DNA of 64,000 nucleotides, from assembly GCF_029382255.1 (NCBI RefSeq), contig NZ_JARLLG010000008.1:111259-175258 (forward strand), written 5' to 3'. Shown in pieces: positions 44,825-52,732 of the stretch. This stretch comes from Isoptericola croceus (lineage in GTDB: Bacteria; Actinomycetota; Actinomycetes; Actinomycetales; Cellulomonadaceae). The translations under genes were made by a program, and so were the position numbers. Every line of letters begins with the position of its first letter. Position 1 is the stretch's first letter. Below the pieces are notes generated by a model. The model saw only the letters and a program-made list of their open reading frames with translations. It searched no databases and was not told the origin of the DNA.

Positions 44825-46488
44825 CGGAGTGGTCTGACGAGGGCGGCGAGTGCAGCCGTGGCCCAGGGTGTGAGCGTCGCCTCGAACTGCCGGAAGGCTG
44901 CGCGTACTGTCTGCTCGGGCGGTTCCGGCCATGCGGGACTGGTGCGTAGCAGGCCACCCGCGACGTGGCACCACAGCCAGGTCACGGCGTAGGGCAGCGA
45001 CGATCGGCGAGTTCCTGGCCGGTACTGCTTCGACCAGTCGTGGAACCAGTCGGATTCTTCAGCGCTGGCTCGCACGAGGCCTTCGAGGTGACAGCGGTCG
45101 TCCTGCAGATCGTCGACGATGGCTCGTAAGGCGCGGTCGAGGTCGCGGAGGTCGAGGTGGTGTCGGGCGCTGATGGCTCGGGCGGTCTTCGTGCCGTGCT
45201 GTGGGGGCACCCCGAGGATGTCGGCTGCTCCTGCCCAGGTCAGGGTGGGGTCGTAGTGGCGGGCGAGGCACAGTGCGAGGAAGTGGCGTGGTGTCTCGCC
45301 GCCGGCGCGGAACAGGTGGGCGGCGTTCCGGTGGTAGGTCGGCTCGGGGATGGCTTGGGGTATCTGGTCGATCTCGACCGCGAGGGGGCTGGCGTGCAGG
45401 GCGTGGCTGATGCGTTGGTGGGGTGCCAGGGCAGCGATACAGATGCGTGTCAGGGTCGGCGTCATCCGTGTGCGGTCGGCGAGCCATCCCAGCCGGGAGT
45501 CGGTGGTCCCAGGTGCCGCCGCGATCCACGGGTGCAGAGCGGCGCCCGCGGCGTCGAGGTCGGGCGCGGTGATGATGGCGTCGGCGGTTGCCAGAGCCCG
45601 TGACCTCGTCGCGGGCGACGTTGGGGGGTGCAGGCTCCATCGCACGGGCCCGCCGCGTGCGGCTGAGCTCGGTCCCTCGAGATTCTGCTCGCGGTTCTCC
45701 TCCCGTCGGCTTGCGGTCTCGGCGAGGAGTTCGTTGGTCCAGGCGGCCAGGCCGGTGGCGGCCGATGTCGTGGCAAGGTGGAGCAGCAGGATGGTCAATG
45801 CCCACACGTCGAGCAGGTATCCCGGCGGGTTGCTCGCAGTGCCGAGCACGGTTGGCGCGGTGCCGTTCAGGGCGTGGTCATGGCGGGACTGGCGGGCTAG
45901 GCAGTCATCTGGCGCCGGGGTGGTGTGCAGGCTGCTGACGTCGACGTCGCAGTAGCCGCGTCCCGGTAGCGGGTTGAGGCAGCGAGACCCGGGTGCGGGG
46001 CGCAGCGGCGTGTGCGGATGGTCGAGGAACCGGCGCCCGCAGCCCGGGCACTGTTCGATGAGGTAGCAGCGGTGGCGGGTGCAGACGGTGCTGCTGGGTA
46101 GCCGCCACCGCAGCTGCCACATGCCGTTGCTGGACAGGCAGTGGGGGCAGGCGGCCGACCCGGTGGCATGTATCCATCCGCGGCCGGCGACTCGCCGCCA
46201 TGTCGACCAGTGGTCGGGATCGAGACCGTCCAGCTCGACGATGCCGGAGCCGTCGAAGCGCTGCAGGGTCGTGGACCGCACGACGGCGCTGGACAGGCCC
46301 GTCATCTCGACGATCCGTGCCACCACACGGTCGGTGGGCTTGACGCTGAGGAACCGGACCGGTCCTTCGCCGTGCCCGATCAGGGCGGTCAGCTGTCCCG
46401 TGGGCATCGAGTTGTGTTCGGCCACGTGCTCGAGCCAGTCCTCGATGCACTGTCCTGGCCGCGGGTCGATCCGCACGGGAAGCATCAC
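44821..46488 (-). CDS. tniQ: TniQ family protein 2 (target-site selector candidate)
   Basis: The 555-residue protein has a TniQ domain: MMLPVRIDPRPGQCIEDWL N-terminus and zinc-finger pairs CPHC, CTRHRCYL and CPGCGRR within residues 115-160. The C-terminal ~350 residues form a long helical part with DWSKQYRP and HTH-like segments, longer than the minimal TniQ of Tn5053 and closer to TnsD in size. TnsD/TniQ proteins bind the attachment site and recruit the AAA+ regulator. ATG overlaps the stop of the other tniQ. One of the two presumably recognises the dnaB 3' end. Confidence 0.82.
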   Translation of the reverse strand: MMLPVRIDPRPGQCIEDWLEHVAEHNSMPTGQLTALIGHGEGPVRFLSVKPTDRVVARIVEMTGLSSAVVRSTTLQRFDGSGIVELDGLDPDHWSTWRRVAGRGWIHATGSAACPHCLSSNGMWQLRWRLPSSTVCTRHRCYLIEQCPGCGRRFLDHPHTPLRPAPGSRCLNPLPGRGYCDVDVSSLHTTPAPDDCLARQSRHDHALNGTAPTVLGTASNPPGYLLDVWALTILLLHLATTSAATGLAAWTNELLAETASRREENREQNLEGPSSAARGGPVRWSLHPPTSPATRSRALATADAIITAPDLDAAGAALHPWIAAAPGTTDSRLGWLADRTRMTPTLTRICIAALAPHQRISHALHASPLAVEIDQIPQAIPEPTYHRNAAHLFRAGGETPRHFLALCLARHYDPTLTWAGAADILGVPPQHGTKTARAISARHHLDLRDLDRALRAIVDDLQDDRCHLEGLVRASAEESDWFHDWSKQYRPGTRRSSLPYAVTWLWCHVAGGLLRTSPAWPEPPEQTVRAAFRQFEATLTPWATAALAALVRPLR

Positions 46489-47969
46489 GCAGTCCGGTGT
46501 TCTGTGCCGTGCGCGTGCTGCACGGCCAACGGCGCAGGAGGATCAACGTCGTCCAGGTAGCTACCGGCAGCCTCAAGAAGGTGGAGTCGCTGCTCGGGGT
46601 CGAGGGCCTGGTCGAACGTGCGCACGGCGGCGAGAGTCGCCTCCTGGGCTGGTCCTGGGCTCTGGTGCAGCCGGCACCACGTGGCGAGCACGTCGTCGCT
46701 GGTGGCCGGCAGAGCAGGGACCCGGCGACGCACGGCGGCGAGCAGGCCTCTGGGGCTGTTGAGACGTTGCCGCAGACCGTGGTGGTCGATCAACCCGTGG
46801 GCGACCAGTTGTTCGGCCGTGCGCAGGACGTGCGCTGCTCGCATGGCGTCGATGGCCCCGTCGGTCAACGATCCGCGCCGGCGGACTCGCGAGGGGATCC
46901 CCAGCTCGTCGCGGGCGTGCGCCTCGGCACCCGGGTCGTGCCATCGTCCGGACAGCAGGATGTGCAGCAGCACGGCGCGTCGTTCCAGTTCCTGGCGTCT
47001 TTCGCGGGTCGGTACGAGGGGGTCCGCCGGATCGACTGGCCAGGCCGGGATGTGCCGGGGCTGGATCCCGCGCGAGCGATGCAGGCGCTGGATGCTGCGG
47101 GTCAGCGTGGCCAGGACGGGCTGCGTGCGCGAGCTTGGAGTACTCGGTTGGGTTCGTTCGGAAGGCGGGCTGGTGCCGTGTCCGTGCCGGCGCACCAAGG
47201 CTCGGGCCAGATCATCGTTGCGGTCGTCGAGGCGCTCGATCGCTTCGCCGGTGAGCCGGCGTCGGTGGGCAGTGTCAGCGAGTGCTCTACCGCACTCGAG
47301 GACGATGATTGCTGCTTGTCCGGGCGTCGCTGGTGGTCGATGGCTCCAGTCGGTACGGGCGTGCGTCAGGCCTGCGCGCAGGTCATGCTCCCATCCGGGT
47401 AGATGCGGCCACTCGTTGTCGGCTGAGGCCGCGACGAGCTCGCAGAGCCGGTAGAGGTCCGCGAAGCGGCGGTGCGCGCCGGCTGCGTGGAGGCGCTCAG
47501 GATCGAGGCCCTGGGCGATCAGGCGTTGAGCGTGCGTGGCTGCTGTGTCGGGCGGCTCGGTGACCGGCTCCGCGCGAGGGCCGGCGCCGGTCATAGTGAG
47601 CAGCGATGGGCACGCCAGGCACAAGGGATGCAGTGAGAGCTGCCATCGGCGCCGGATCACCCCGCTGCTCTGGGTGCATCTCGGGCACGCCCATTCCGAG
47701 CGCGGATGGAGCCAGGTGCGCTGCTGTCGTGGGCCCGTGCCGCGCAGTACCGGCGGGTACGCGGACAGCATGGAGGCGCTCAGCTGCTCGTGCGGCAGGT
47801 CCAGCAGTTGGGCAAGGTGTGCGGCCGCTCGTTGCTCTCCACGCAGGCCCCCGGTACGAGGCAAGCCGAGTTGATTGGGGTGCAGGTGGTTGCTGACGGC
47901 GGTCCGGGCGGCAAGGGAGGCGACTGTCTCATCGGGTAGTGGCGCAGGGCGCACGGGTAGCGGTGTCAT
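46485..47969 (-). CDS. tniQ: TniQ family protein 1
   Basis: The 494-residue protein begins LPVRPAPLPDETVASLAART, the usual TniQ start, with WACPRCTQSSG and HPLCLACPSL as the zinc-binding pairs. The remainder is helical with Arg-rich stretches. It differs strongly from TniQ 2, so the pair may have split jobs, for example one for a fixed site and one for mobile targets. Its start overlaps the tnsC stop by ATGA and its stop overlaps tniQ 2. Confidence 0.82.
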   Translation of the reverse strand: MTPLPVRPAPLPDETVASLAARTAVSNHLHPNQLGLPRTGGLRGEQRAAAHLAQLLDLPHEQLSASMLSAYPPVLRGTGPRQQRTWLHPRSEWACPRCTQSSGVIRRRWQLSLHPLCLACPSLLTMTGAGPRAEPVTEPPDTAATHAQRLIAQGLDPERLHAAGAHRRFADLYRLCELVAASADNEWPHLPGWEHDLRAGLTHARTDWSHRPPATPGQAAIIVLECGRALADTAHRRRLTGEAIERLDDRNDDLARALVRRHGHGTSPPSERTQPSTPSSRTQPVLATLTRSIQRLHRSRGIQPRHIPAWPVDPADPLVPTRERRQELERRAVLLHILLSGRWHDPGAEAHARDELGIPSRVRRRGSLTDGAIDAMRAAHVLRTAEQLVAHGLIDHHGLRQRLNSPRGLLAAVRRRVPALPATSDDVLATWCRLHQSPGPAQEATLAAVRTFDQALDPEQRLHLLEAAGSYLDDVDPPAPLAVQHAHGTEHRTA

Positions 47970-49042
47970 GGGGCGTGAGCCTCAGCGGTTGCCGGCTTCG
48001 TCGTCTTGACGGCTCTGGTCTCGCGCAGGCGGGGGGTGGCGTGCTGCGCGCGCCTCGACAGCTGCGGACGTTCCAGGTCGGCGATCCGGATCGTCCAGGT
48101 GTCCTCCCGTGCGGCGATGTAGGCAGCCTCGGCGATCAGCCGAGCCAGGTCACCGAGGTAGCCCTGGGTCAAGCGCCAGAGCCTGGGGGCATGGTGCCCG
48201 GCAAGGATGCCTGGACGGGCGGCGGGGAGGTAGGGCAGGACGAGGTTCTCGATGCTGGCGAGAGTCTCTTGCCAGGCAGCGACGCCGGTGGGCGTGTCGA
48301 TCGAGCACGGTCCTAGCCGGATGGCGCGTAGCCGGCCGGCCATCTGAGGGTCCTGGAAGATCGCGCCGTCCTCGAGGTCGGCACCGACCAGCACCATGGA
48401 CGCTCCACGCTGACCCAGCACGGTGTTGACATGCTTGAGGTGATCGAGGACGTCGCGGGCATCCTTGTGCCGCAAGTTCAGCAGGTTGGTGTCATCGACA
48501 ATGAGCAGGCGGACCCGGTGGGCGTCGACGATGCGATGGATCCGCGCTGTCAGGTCGTGGATGGCACCCCCGATCGGGTACCCGAAGTACTGCAGGAACT
48601 GGATGTTGAAAGCCCGGATCTTGGAAGCAGCGCCGAGGTCGAGCCAAACAACCGGGACCTCGTCGGCGACGACGCCGACGTTGCTGTTCCAGGTCGGCAC
48701 CTGGCTGTGGTGAACGCGGTCTTCGATGATCTGCCGATACTGCTCTTGTGCCCAGGTGCGCACGAGCGTCGACTTACCGACCGCGAAGGGAGCGGTCACG
48801 GCGATCACGTCCTTGGCGCCCGGCATGCTGGTGAGGTTGTCCTCCACCAGGTCTGTCAGTGCCTGCCGTGCCTGCCGGGTTGCTGGGGTATCGAAGTGGA
48901 GGCTGCGCATCCACCGGCGGCGGTGACTCAGGTACCTGGTTCGAGAGCTCGTGCTCATCGCCCGCAGCTGCGCGATGGTCTTGGGCGTCGGCGCCGCCAA
49001 GGTCTCGGTGCGGGCTTGTTCGTGCCACAGCCGTGCATCCAT
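47966..49042 (-). CDS. tnsC: TnsC/TniB-type AAA+ ATPase
   Basis: The 358-residue AAA+ protein has Walker A AVTAPFAVGKSTLVRT (Lys near residue 90), Walker B LLIVDDTNLL and later sensor segments (MVLVGADLEDG; arginine-finger region RLRAIRLGP). It is the regulator that links the target-binding TniQ to the transposase. ATG 49042 overlaps the tnsB stop by one base (TGATG) and replaces a longer possible start. The end region KTTKPATAEAHAP is short and polar. Confidence 0.85.
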   Translation of the reverse strand: MDARLWHEQARTETLAAPTPKTIAQLRAMSTSSRTRYLSHRRRWMRSLHFDTPATRQARQALTDLVEDNLTSMPGAKDVIAVTAPFAVGKSTLVRTWAQEQYRQIIEDRVHHSQVPTWNSNVGVVADEVPVVWLDLGAASKIRAFNIQFLQYFGYPIGGAIHDLTARIHRIVDAHRVRLLIVDDTNLLNLRHKDARDVLDHLKHVNTVLGQRGASMVLVGADLEDGAIFQDPQMAGRLRAIRLGPCSIDTPTGVAAWQETLASIENLVLPYLPAARPGILAGHHAPRLWRLTQGYLGDLARLIAEAAYIAAREDTWTIRIADLERPQLSRRAQHATPRLRETRAVKTTKPATAEAHAP

Positions 49043-51252
49043 CAGCCGGCCTCGGCTTCTGGCGGCGTGTACGACCACGAGTCTGCCCACATCGGGTGCG
49101 ACTCTGGGTTGCGGTCGCCGGGGGCTGGGTTGACCGCAGCCTCGGGTGTCGCGATCTCGGCTACCGTGCGCGCGACGTCAGCCTCGGCGTGGTCGCGCTG
49201 AGCCGCCTCGTGGCGCATGGTCGCGGTTGAAATCCGCTTCTTCCACTCCTTGGGGACGCTCTTCAACAGGTTGCCGAGCTCGGTGATGATCTCGTCCTCG
49301 ACGGCCGTCCGTGATGGGCGGGGCCCGGATCCGCGCTGCTGGACTGCGGCTCGGACATGCTGAACGAGCGTCTCAGTCATAGGGGCGTCAATCAGGTGGG
49401 CCTTGCGCCATGGCACCTCGACGATGCGCCCGGTGTCTGGGTGGCGAAACCAGATGCGGTTGACGTCATGCGGGTCGTAGTGGAACGGCATGGCCCGGTC
49501 TTCCGCACGGAAAGTGCCCTTGGGGGCCGAGCGCAGGCCTTCCAGTTCTGGGCTGTCGTAGGTCAGGCCCGACAGCTCGACCCCTGAATGCCCGACTGTG
49601 GCCCACCGGGTAGGCAGGAAGTCGTACAGCAGGTCTGGGCGCTGAGGCACGTGAAGGCGGCCCGTGACTTTCAGCAGTGCATCGAACATGTCGATTGGGC
49701 GCACACCGGTGCGGTGCGTACCCGGCAGCTGGAGGCCGTCGTGGGGTTGTCGGTGGTAGTCGAAGACGATCCATCTGCGCAGAAACTTCTCAAGCTCCGG
49801 CGCCGTCAAGAGCGTGATTGCGTCGTCAGCGCCACCGAGTCCCACGGTCCGGCCGCGTTCAGAAACATTGCGGCCTTTGTACCCGGGCAATTGCTGCGCC
49901 GCACGTTGCAATGTCTCGTGGTACCGCTCCAAAATGCCGTTGTCGATGGGGTGGCTGCGGCGTGATCGGGGGTGGTCGATCCCGCACCGGTCCAGCAGGT
50001 GCCGGAAGACCGGCGAAAGAAAGATCGATCCGTGGTCGGAACGGACGGCTGCCGGCCTGACACCCGGTACGAGATGCTCGCCCTGCATTCCTGGAGCGAT
50101 GCGCAGCGACCGGCACGTCCGCGGGCATGTCACCTCCACGCCGGAGCAGTCCGGCTCGGCGCCCGACGCGTCTGAGTAGAACTCAATGCGCTCCGGAACT
50201 CCGGCCCAGGCCCAGTCCGAGACTGACGTGCCCTCGACGACCTGTGAGAACGGGCGCATCGCGTCGTACATGAGCAGCGATGCATCGTGCGAATTCGCGC
50301 TCAGCGGCACCACCCGCAACGCCAGTATCACCCGCGTGGCGACGTCCATCGCCGAGATGACTTCCACCGAGCAAGCACCGCCACGCACGGGGCACCAGAC
50401 CATCGCATCAAAGCGCGTGACGTCGATCGCCACGATCTGCCCGGGAACCATCGCCGCATACGACTGAGTCCCCGCCACCCCGCGCAATTTGTTGGACCGC
50501 TGGGCGCGAGTCGTGGCGCCGCGAGTCCTCATCAAGTGCGCGACGAACCGGCCCGAAGCCCGCTGCGGTGCCACGATGCTGTGACCTGCTTCGTGCAGAC
50601 GGACCTTGATGCGCCGATGCACCTCGCGCAGGTTTACCGTGGAGACGTCTCCGTCAAAATCAGCCACGACCTCATGTGCCGCCTGACGCCAGGCGAGCGG
50701 GATCGTGGAGAACACTTCGGTCGTGCGCGCCCGACGTTGATCCACCAGGCCGAGCAGGCCACCTTCCTCCGCTGCCTTCACCCACTTATAGAGTGTGCGC
50801 CCGGAGACTTGAGTGACGTCGAAGCCACCAGCACGGCCTGTCAAGGCCTCATGACGCAGTAATTTGGCCATGCGCTCGCACCTGGCGGTCAGACTGAATC
50901 CCGAAGCCGGGTCAAACGTGGCGTTCGGTTCGCCTGGCAGGGCGAGGTCGGCGTGACCGTGCCGGAATCCGGTGACGATCTCCTGGACGATGCCCAGTCG
51001 GAACAGCGCTTCCTCGCGTGCGCCGTCGTCGAGACGTTCCCATTCGGCGGCGAAGCTGTGCAGCGCCGGGACCTCGCCGACAGCAGGGTCAAGGGACTGC
51101 ATCATCGTGACATCGGGCCAGGGCACCCACTCGACCTGACCGCGAACGTCACGTAGCTCGACGCCCTGCACGTCAACGTGGACCACGACAGCGGTACCGT
51201 CGTAGGTCAGAACCATCGCACCCTGCTCGACGGCGATCCGATTCGCCTTCAT
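49042..51252 (-). CDS. tnsB: TnsB/TniA-type DDE transposase
   Basis: The 736-residue transposase has the N-terminal HTH region (VSGRTLYKWVKAAEEGGLLG), a second DNA-binding segment, and the RNase-H-like core with Asp in VAIDVTRF (about 277), Asp in VRSDHGS (about 406) and Glu in NGILERYHETL (about 442). A Mu-like beta-barrel (about 560-640) and a polar tail for TnsC contact follow. Family knowledge says it cuts the 3' ends and joins them to the target. Start overlaps tnsA by ATGA. The TGT...ACA ends suit this enzyme type. Confidence 0.88.
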   Translation of the reverse strand: MKANRIAVEQGAMVLTYDGTAVVVHVDVQGVELRDVRGQVEWVPWPDVTMMQSLDPAVGEVPALHSFAAEWERLDDGAREEALFRLGIVQEIVTGFRHGHADLALPGEPNATFDPASGFSLTARCERMAKLLRHEALTGRAGGFDVTQVSGRTLYKWVKAAEEGGLLGLVDQRRARTTEVFSTIPLAWRQAAHEVVADFDGDVSTVNLREVHRRIKVRLHEAGHSIVAPQRASGRFVAHLMRTRGATTRAQRSNKLRGVAGTQSYAAMVPGQIVAIDVTRFDAMVWCPVRGGACSVEVISAMDVATRVILALRVVPLSANSHDASLLMYDAMRPFSQVVEGTSVSDWAWAGVPERIEFYSDASGAEPDCSGVEVTCPRTCRSLRIAPGMQGEHLVPGVRPAAVRSDHGSIFLSPVFRHLLDRCGIDHPRSRRSHPIDNGILERYHETLQRAAQQLPGYKGRNVSERGRTVGLGGADDAITLLTAPELEKFLRRWIVFDYHRQPHDGLQLPGTHRTGVRPIDMFDALLKVTGRLHVPQRPDLLYDFLPTRWATVGHSGVELSGLTYDSPELEGLRSAPKGTFRAEDRAMPFHYDPHDVNRIWFRHPDTGRIVEVPWRKAHLIDAPMTETLVQHVRAAVQQRGSGPRPSRTAVEDEIITELGNLLKSVPKEWKKRISTATMRHEAAQRDHAEADVARTVAEIATPEAAVNPAPGDRNPESHPMWADSWSYTPPEAEAG

Positions 51253-52025
51253 CGGGCGTCTCCTCGATACCGCACCACGGTTCCCGCGGTGATCCGCTCA
51301 TCCAGGTCCACGACGAGCTCGCCGGTCCACAGCAGATGCCACATCAGGGCGATCGTGTGTCCGTCTCCGTCGTCGAGCTCCATCAACTCGCCCACCGTGA
51401 CGTCGTTCGCGCACGTCGTGGCCAGCTGCATGTGTGCGGCGTGGTGCGGCCACTGGGGCTCGTGCCGAAAGGACGCCAACCACAGGACGTTCAGACGTCG
51501 GGCGTCGTGTGCCGTGTCGTACAGGGCGTACTCCCAGGAGACCTCCGCGCAGGCCTGTTCCGTCAGCTTGGCGGTGCGCAGGAACTTCTCGTCCCGGCGC
51601 TCGGTCGGTCTGGCGTCCCAGACCACCACCCGGCCGTCGGCATGCTCGCAGGCAAGGTCTGGAACGTGGCGGCTCCCGTCGGCGAAGGTGATCATCGCGG
51701 GCTGGGCGACGATCCACACCACACTCCGATCACGGTCGAGCTCGCGCGCCAGCTCATACTCCAGTCCCGACTCCAGGATCAGTGTCGAGCCCGTCGTCTG
51801 ACAGCTCATCTGTACAGGTGCATGGCGCGACATGGAGTCGGCCTTGGGCCGACGGACCGGCGCCAGGCTACGGAGCGCGGGAGGACCGTAGCTCCAGTCC
51901 CAGTCGACATCGCCGGTGGCGGTGGTTCGTATTCGCCACGAGATGCTCGGGGCTTCTGCGGCACCCGAGCCCTTCTGGTTGACGGACGTCGTGTCGGAGG
52001 CGCATTCTGGACGTGCTGAAGGCAT
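51249..52025 (-). CDS. tnsA: TnsA-like endonuclease subunit
   Basis: The 258-residue protein has the TnsA core: LILESGLEYELARELDRD (catalytic Glu near 85-89), FADGSRHVPDLACEHADG (Asp near 123) and VVVWDARPTERRDEKF, where the usual catalytic Lys is replaced by Arg, as in other actinobacterial relatives. It should make the 5' cuts that allow cut-and-paste movement. ATG 52025 sits behind GGGGGT and is preferred over a 94-codon longer non-coding frame. It is the first gene of the coupled operon. Confidence 0.78.
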   Translation of the reverse strand: MPSARPECASDTTSVNQKGSGAAEAPSISWRIRTTATGDVDWDWSYGPPALRSLAPVRRPKADSMSRHAPVQMSCQTTGSTLILESGLEYELARELDRDRSVVWIVAQPAMITFADGSRHVPDLACEHADGRVVVWDARPTERRDEKFLRTAKLTEQACAEVSWEYALYDTAHDARRLNVLWLASFRHEPQWPHHAAHMQLATTCANDVTVGELMELDDGDGHTIALMWHLLWTGELVVDLDERITAGTVVRYRGDAR

Positions 52026-52155
52026 AGGAATACCCCCAAATGTGAGGTGGGTGTTCTTTACAGCGGGGTCAAGTCCGCTGTGGCGAGGCGACCGGGTCCG
52101 TGAGCTGCAACTCGCGGGCCCGTTTCGCGTTCTCGGCGCCCTGCGCCGATCGGCA

Positions 52156-52392
52156 TCAGTCCATCGAGCCACCGTCTTCGGCGGCGAACCCACATCGGAG
52201 TACGTCAGCGATGACGACTCGGACGGGACGCCCGGTCTCCCGTGAGGTTCGATAGACGCGTTCTGCCAGGCTCGCCGGGATACGCGTGTCGATGCGCACC
52301 ACGTCATCTGGCCAGTGCTCGCGCAAGCGCGTTGGGGGGCGACCTGTACGCGCGGACGGGATCACGACCGGATCCCTCGTCTGCTGAGACAT
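52156..52392 (-). CDS. Small ribbon-helix-helix-like protein
   Basis: The 78-residue protein has RIDTRIPASLAERVYRTSRE and RPVRVVIADVLRCGF, the strand plus two helices of an RHH/CopG fold. It lies 130 bp upstream of tnsA in the same direction, between the right end and the transposition operon. It may repress the operon. No operator was identified. Confidence 0.62.
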   Translation of the reverse strand: MSQQTRDPVVIPSARTGRPPTRLREHWPDDVVRIDTRIPASLAERVYRTSRETGRPVRVVIADVLRCGFAAEDGGSMD

Positions 52393-52680
52393 CGCTGCTC
52401 ACCTTCCCGAACGCGCCGACAACTGAACCCAGCGGTCCGGTCGTGGTTGGGCCCGAGCCCGGCCCCGGTCGGTCAATCCAAGGCCACGCGATGCGAGCAG
52501 CGCGTAGACACCCGCGTGCTGAGCACGAGTATCCGAAACAAGTATCGCAACCAGTCCACGGCAGTTCAAGAGGTCCCGGCCGGTTCCGCCATCGAACTGC
52601 TCAAGCCGAGCGGATCAAGGCGGAGGACGAGGCCCCGAGTTTCAGCCTCCCTGAACCCCGCGGTTTAGCAACGCTTACGA

Positions 52681-52722
52681 ATCATATCTGTAAGATTCTG
52701 AAGGGTCGGCTGCACGTCGACA
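52681..52722 (-). repeat. Right end R8 of the Tn7-like element
   Basis: GAAGGGTCGGCTGCACGTCGACA ends at 52722; its last 12 bases are shared with the other right ends, while its subterminal part differs. It lies 10 bp from the dnaB stop codon. Confidence 0.75.
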
Positions 52723-52732
52723 CACACGCATC
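52723..52732. other. Attachment site remnant between R8 and dnaB
   Basis: Ten bases (CACACGCATC) lie between the element tip and the dnaB stop codon. The first five, CACAC, also precede left end L6 at 34559-34563 and could be a 5-bp target duplication. Confidence 0.5.

Larger units (their letters stand above)
18785..52722. mobile_element. Genomic island: stacked Tn7-like units behind dnaB
   Basis: The stretch is bounded on the left by an element left end (L1, 18785) and on the right by a right end (R8) 10 bp from the dnaB stop. Inside are six right-end/left-end junctions at about 19.5, 25.5, 26.7, 32.2, 34.6 and 35.2 kb, all in the same orientation. Gene content between junctions is unrelated from unit to unit and often richer in AT than the flanks. 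Only the last unit has transposition genes. I infer repeated oriented insertion at one attachment site; the true left boundary is decayed and uncertain. Confidence 0.65.
35234..52722. mobile_element. Tn7-like transposon carrying tnsABC, two tniQ and defence cargo
   Basis: Left end L7 and right end R8 carry inverted terminal repeats (TGTCGACGTGC... / ...GCACGTCGACA). The 17.5-kb interior has a minus-strand operon of TnsA-like nuclease, DDE transposase, AAA+ regulator and two TniQ proteins near the right end, and cargo genes to the left. This is the only unit in the island with transposition genes. The tns genes sit beside the dnaB-proximal end, as usual for Tn7 relatives. Exact ends await comparison with an empty site. 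Confidence 0.75.

Noticed and set aside
18785-52722. CRISPR array
   Set aside because: The repeats are far apart, imperfect, and separated by genes rather than uniform spacers; no cas genes are present.
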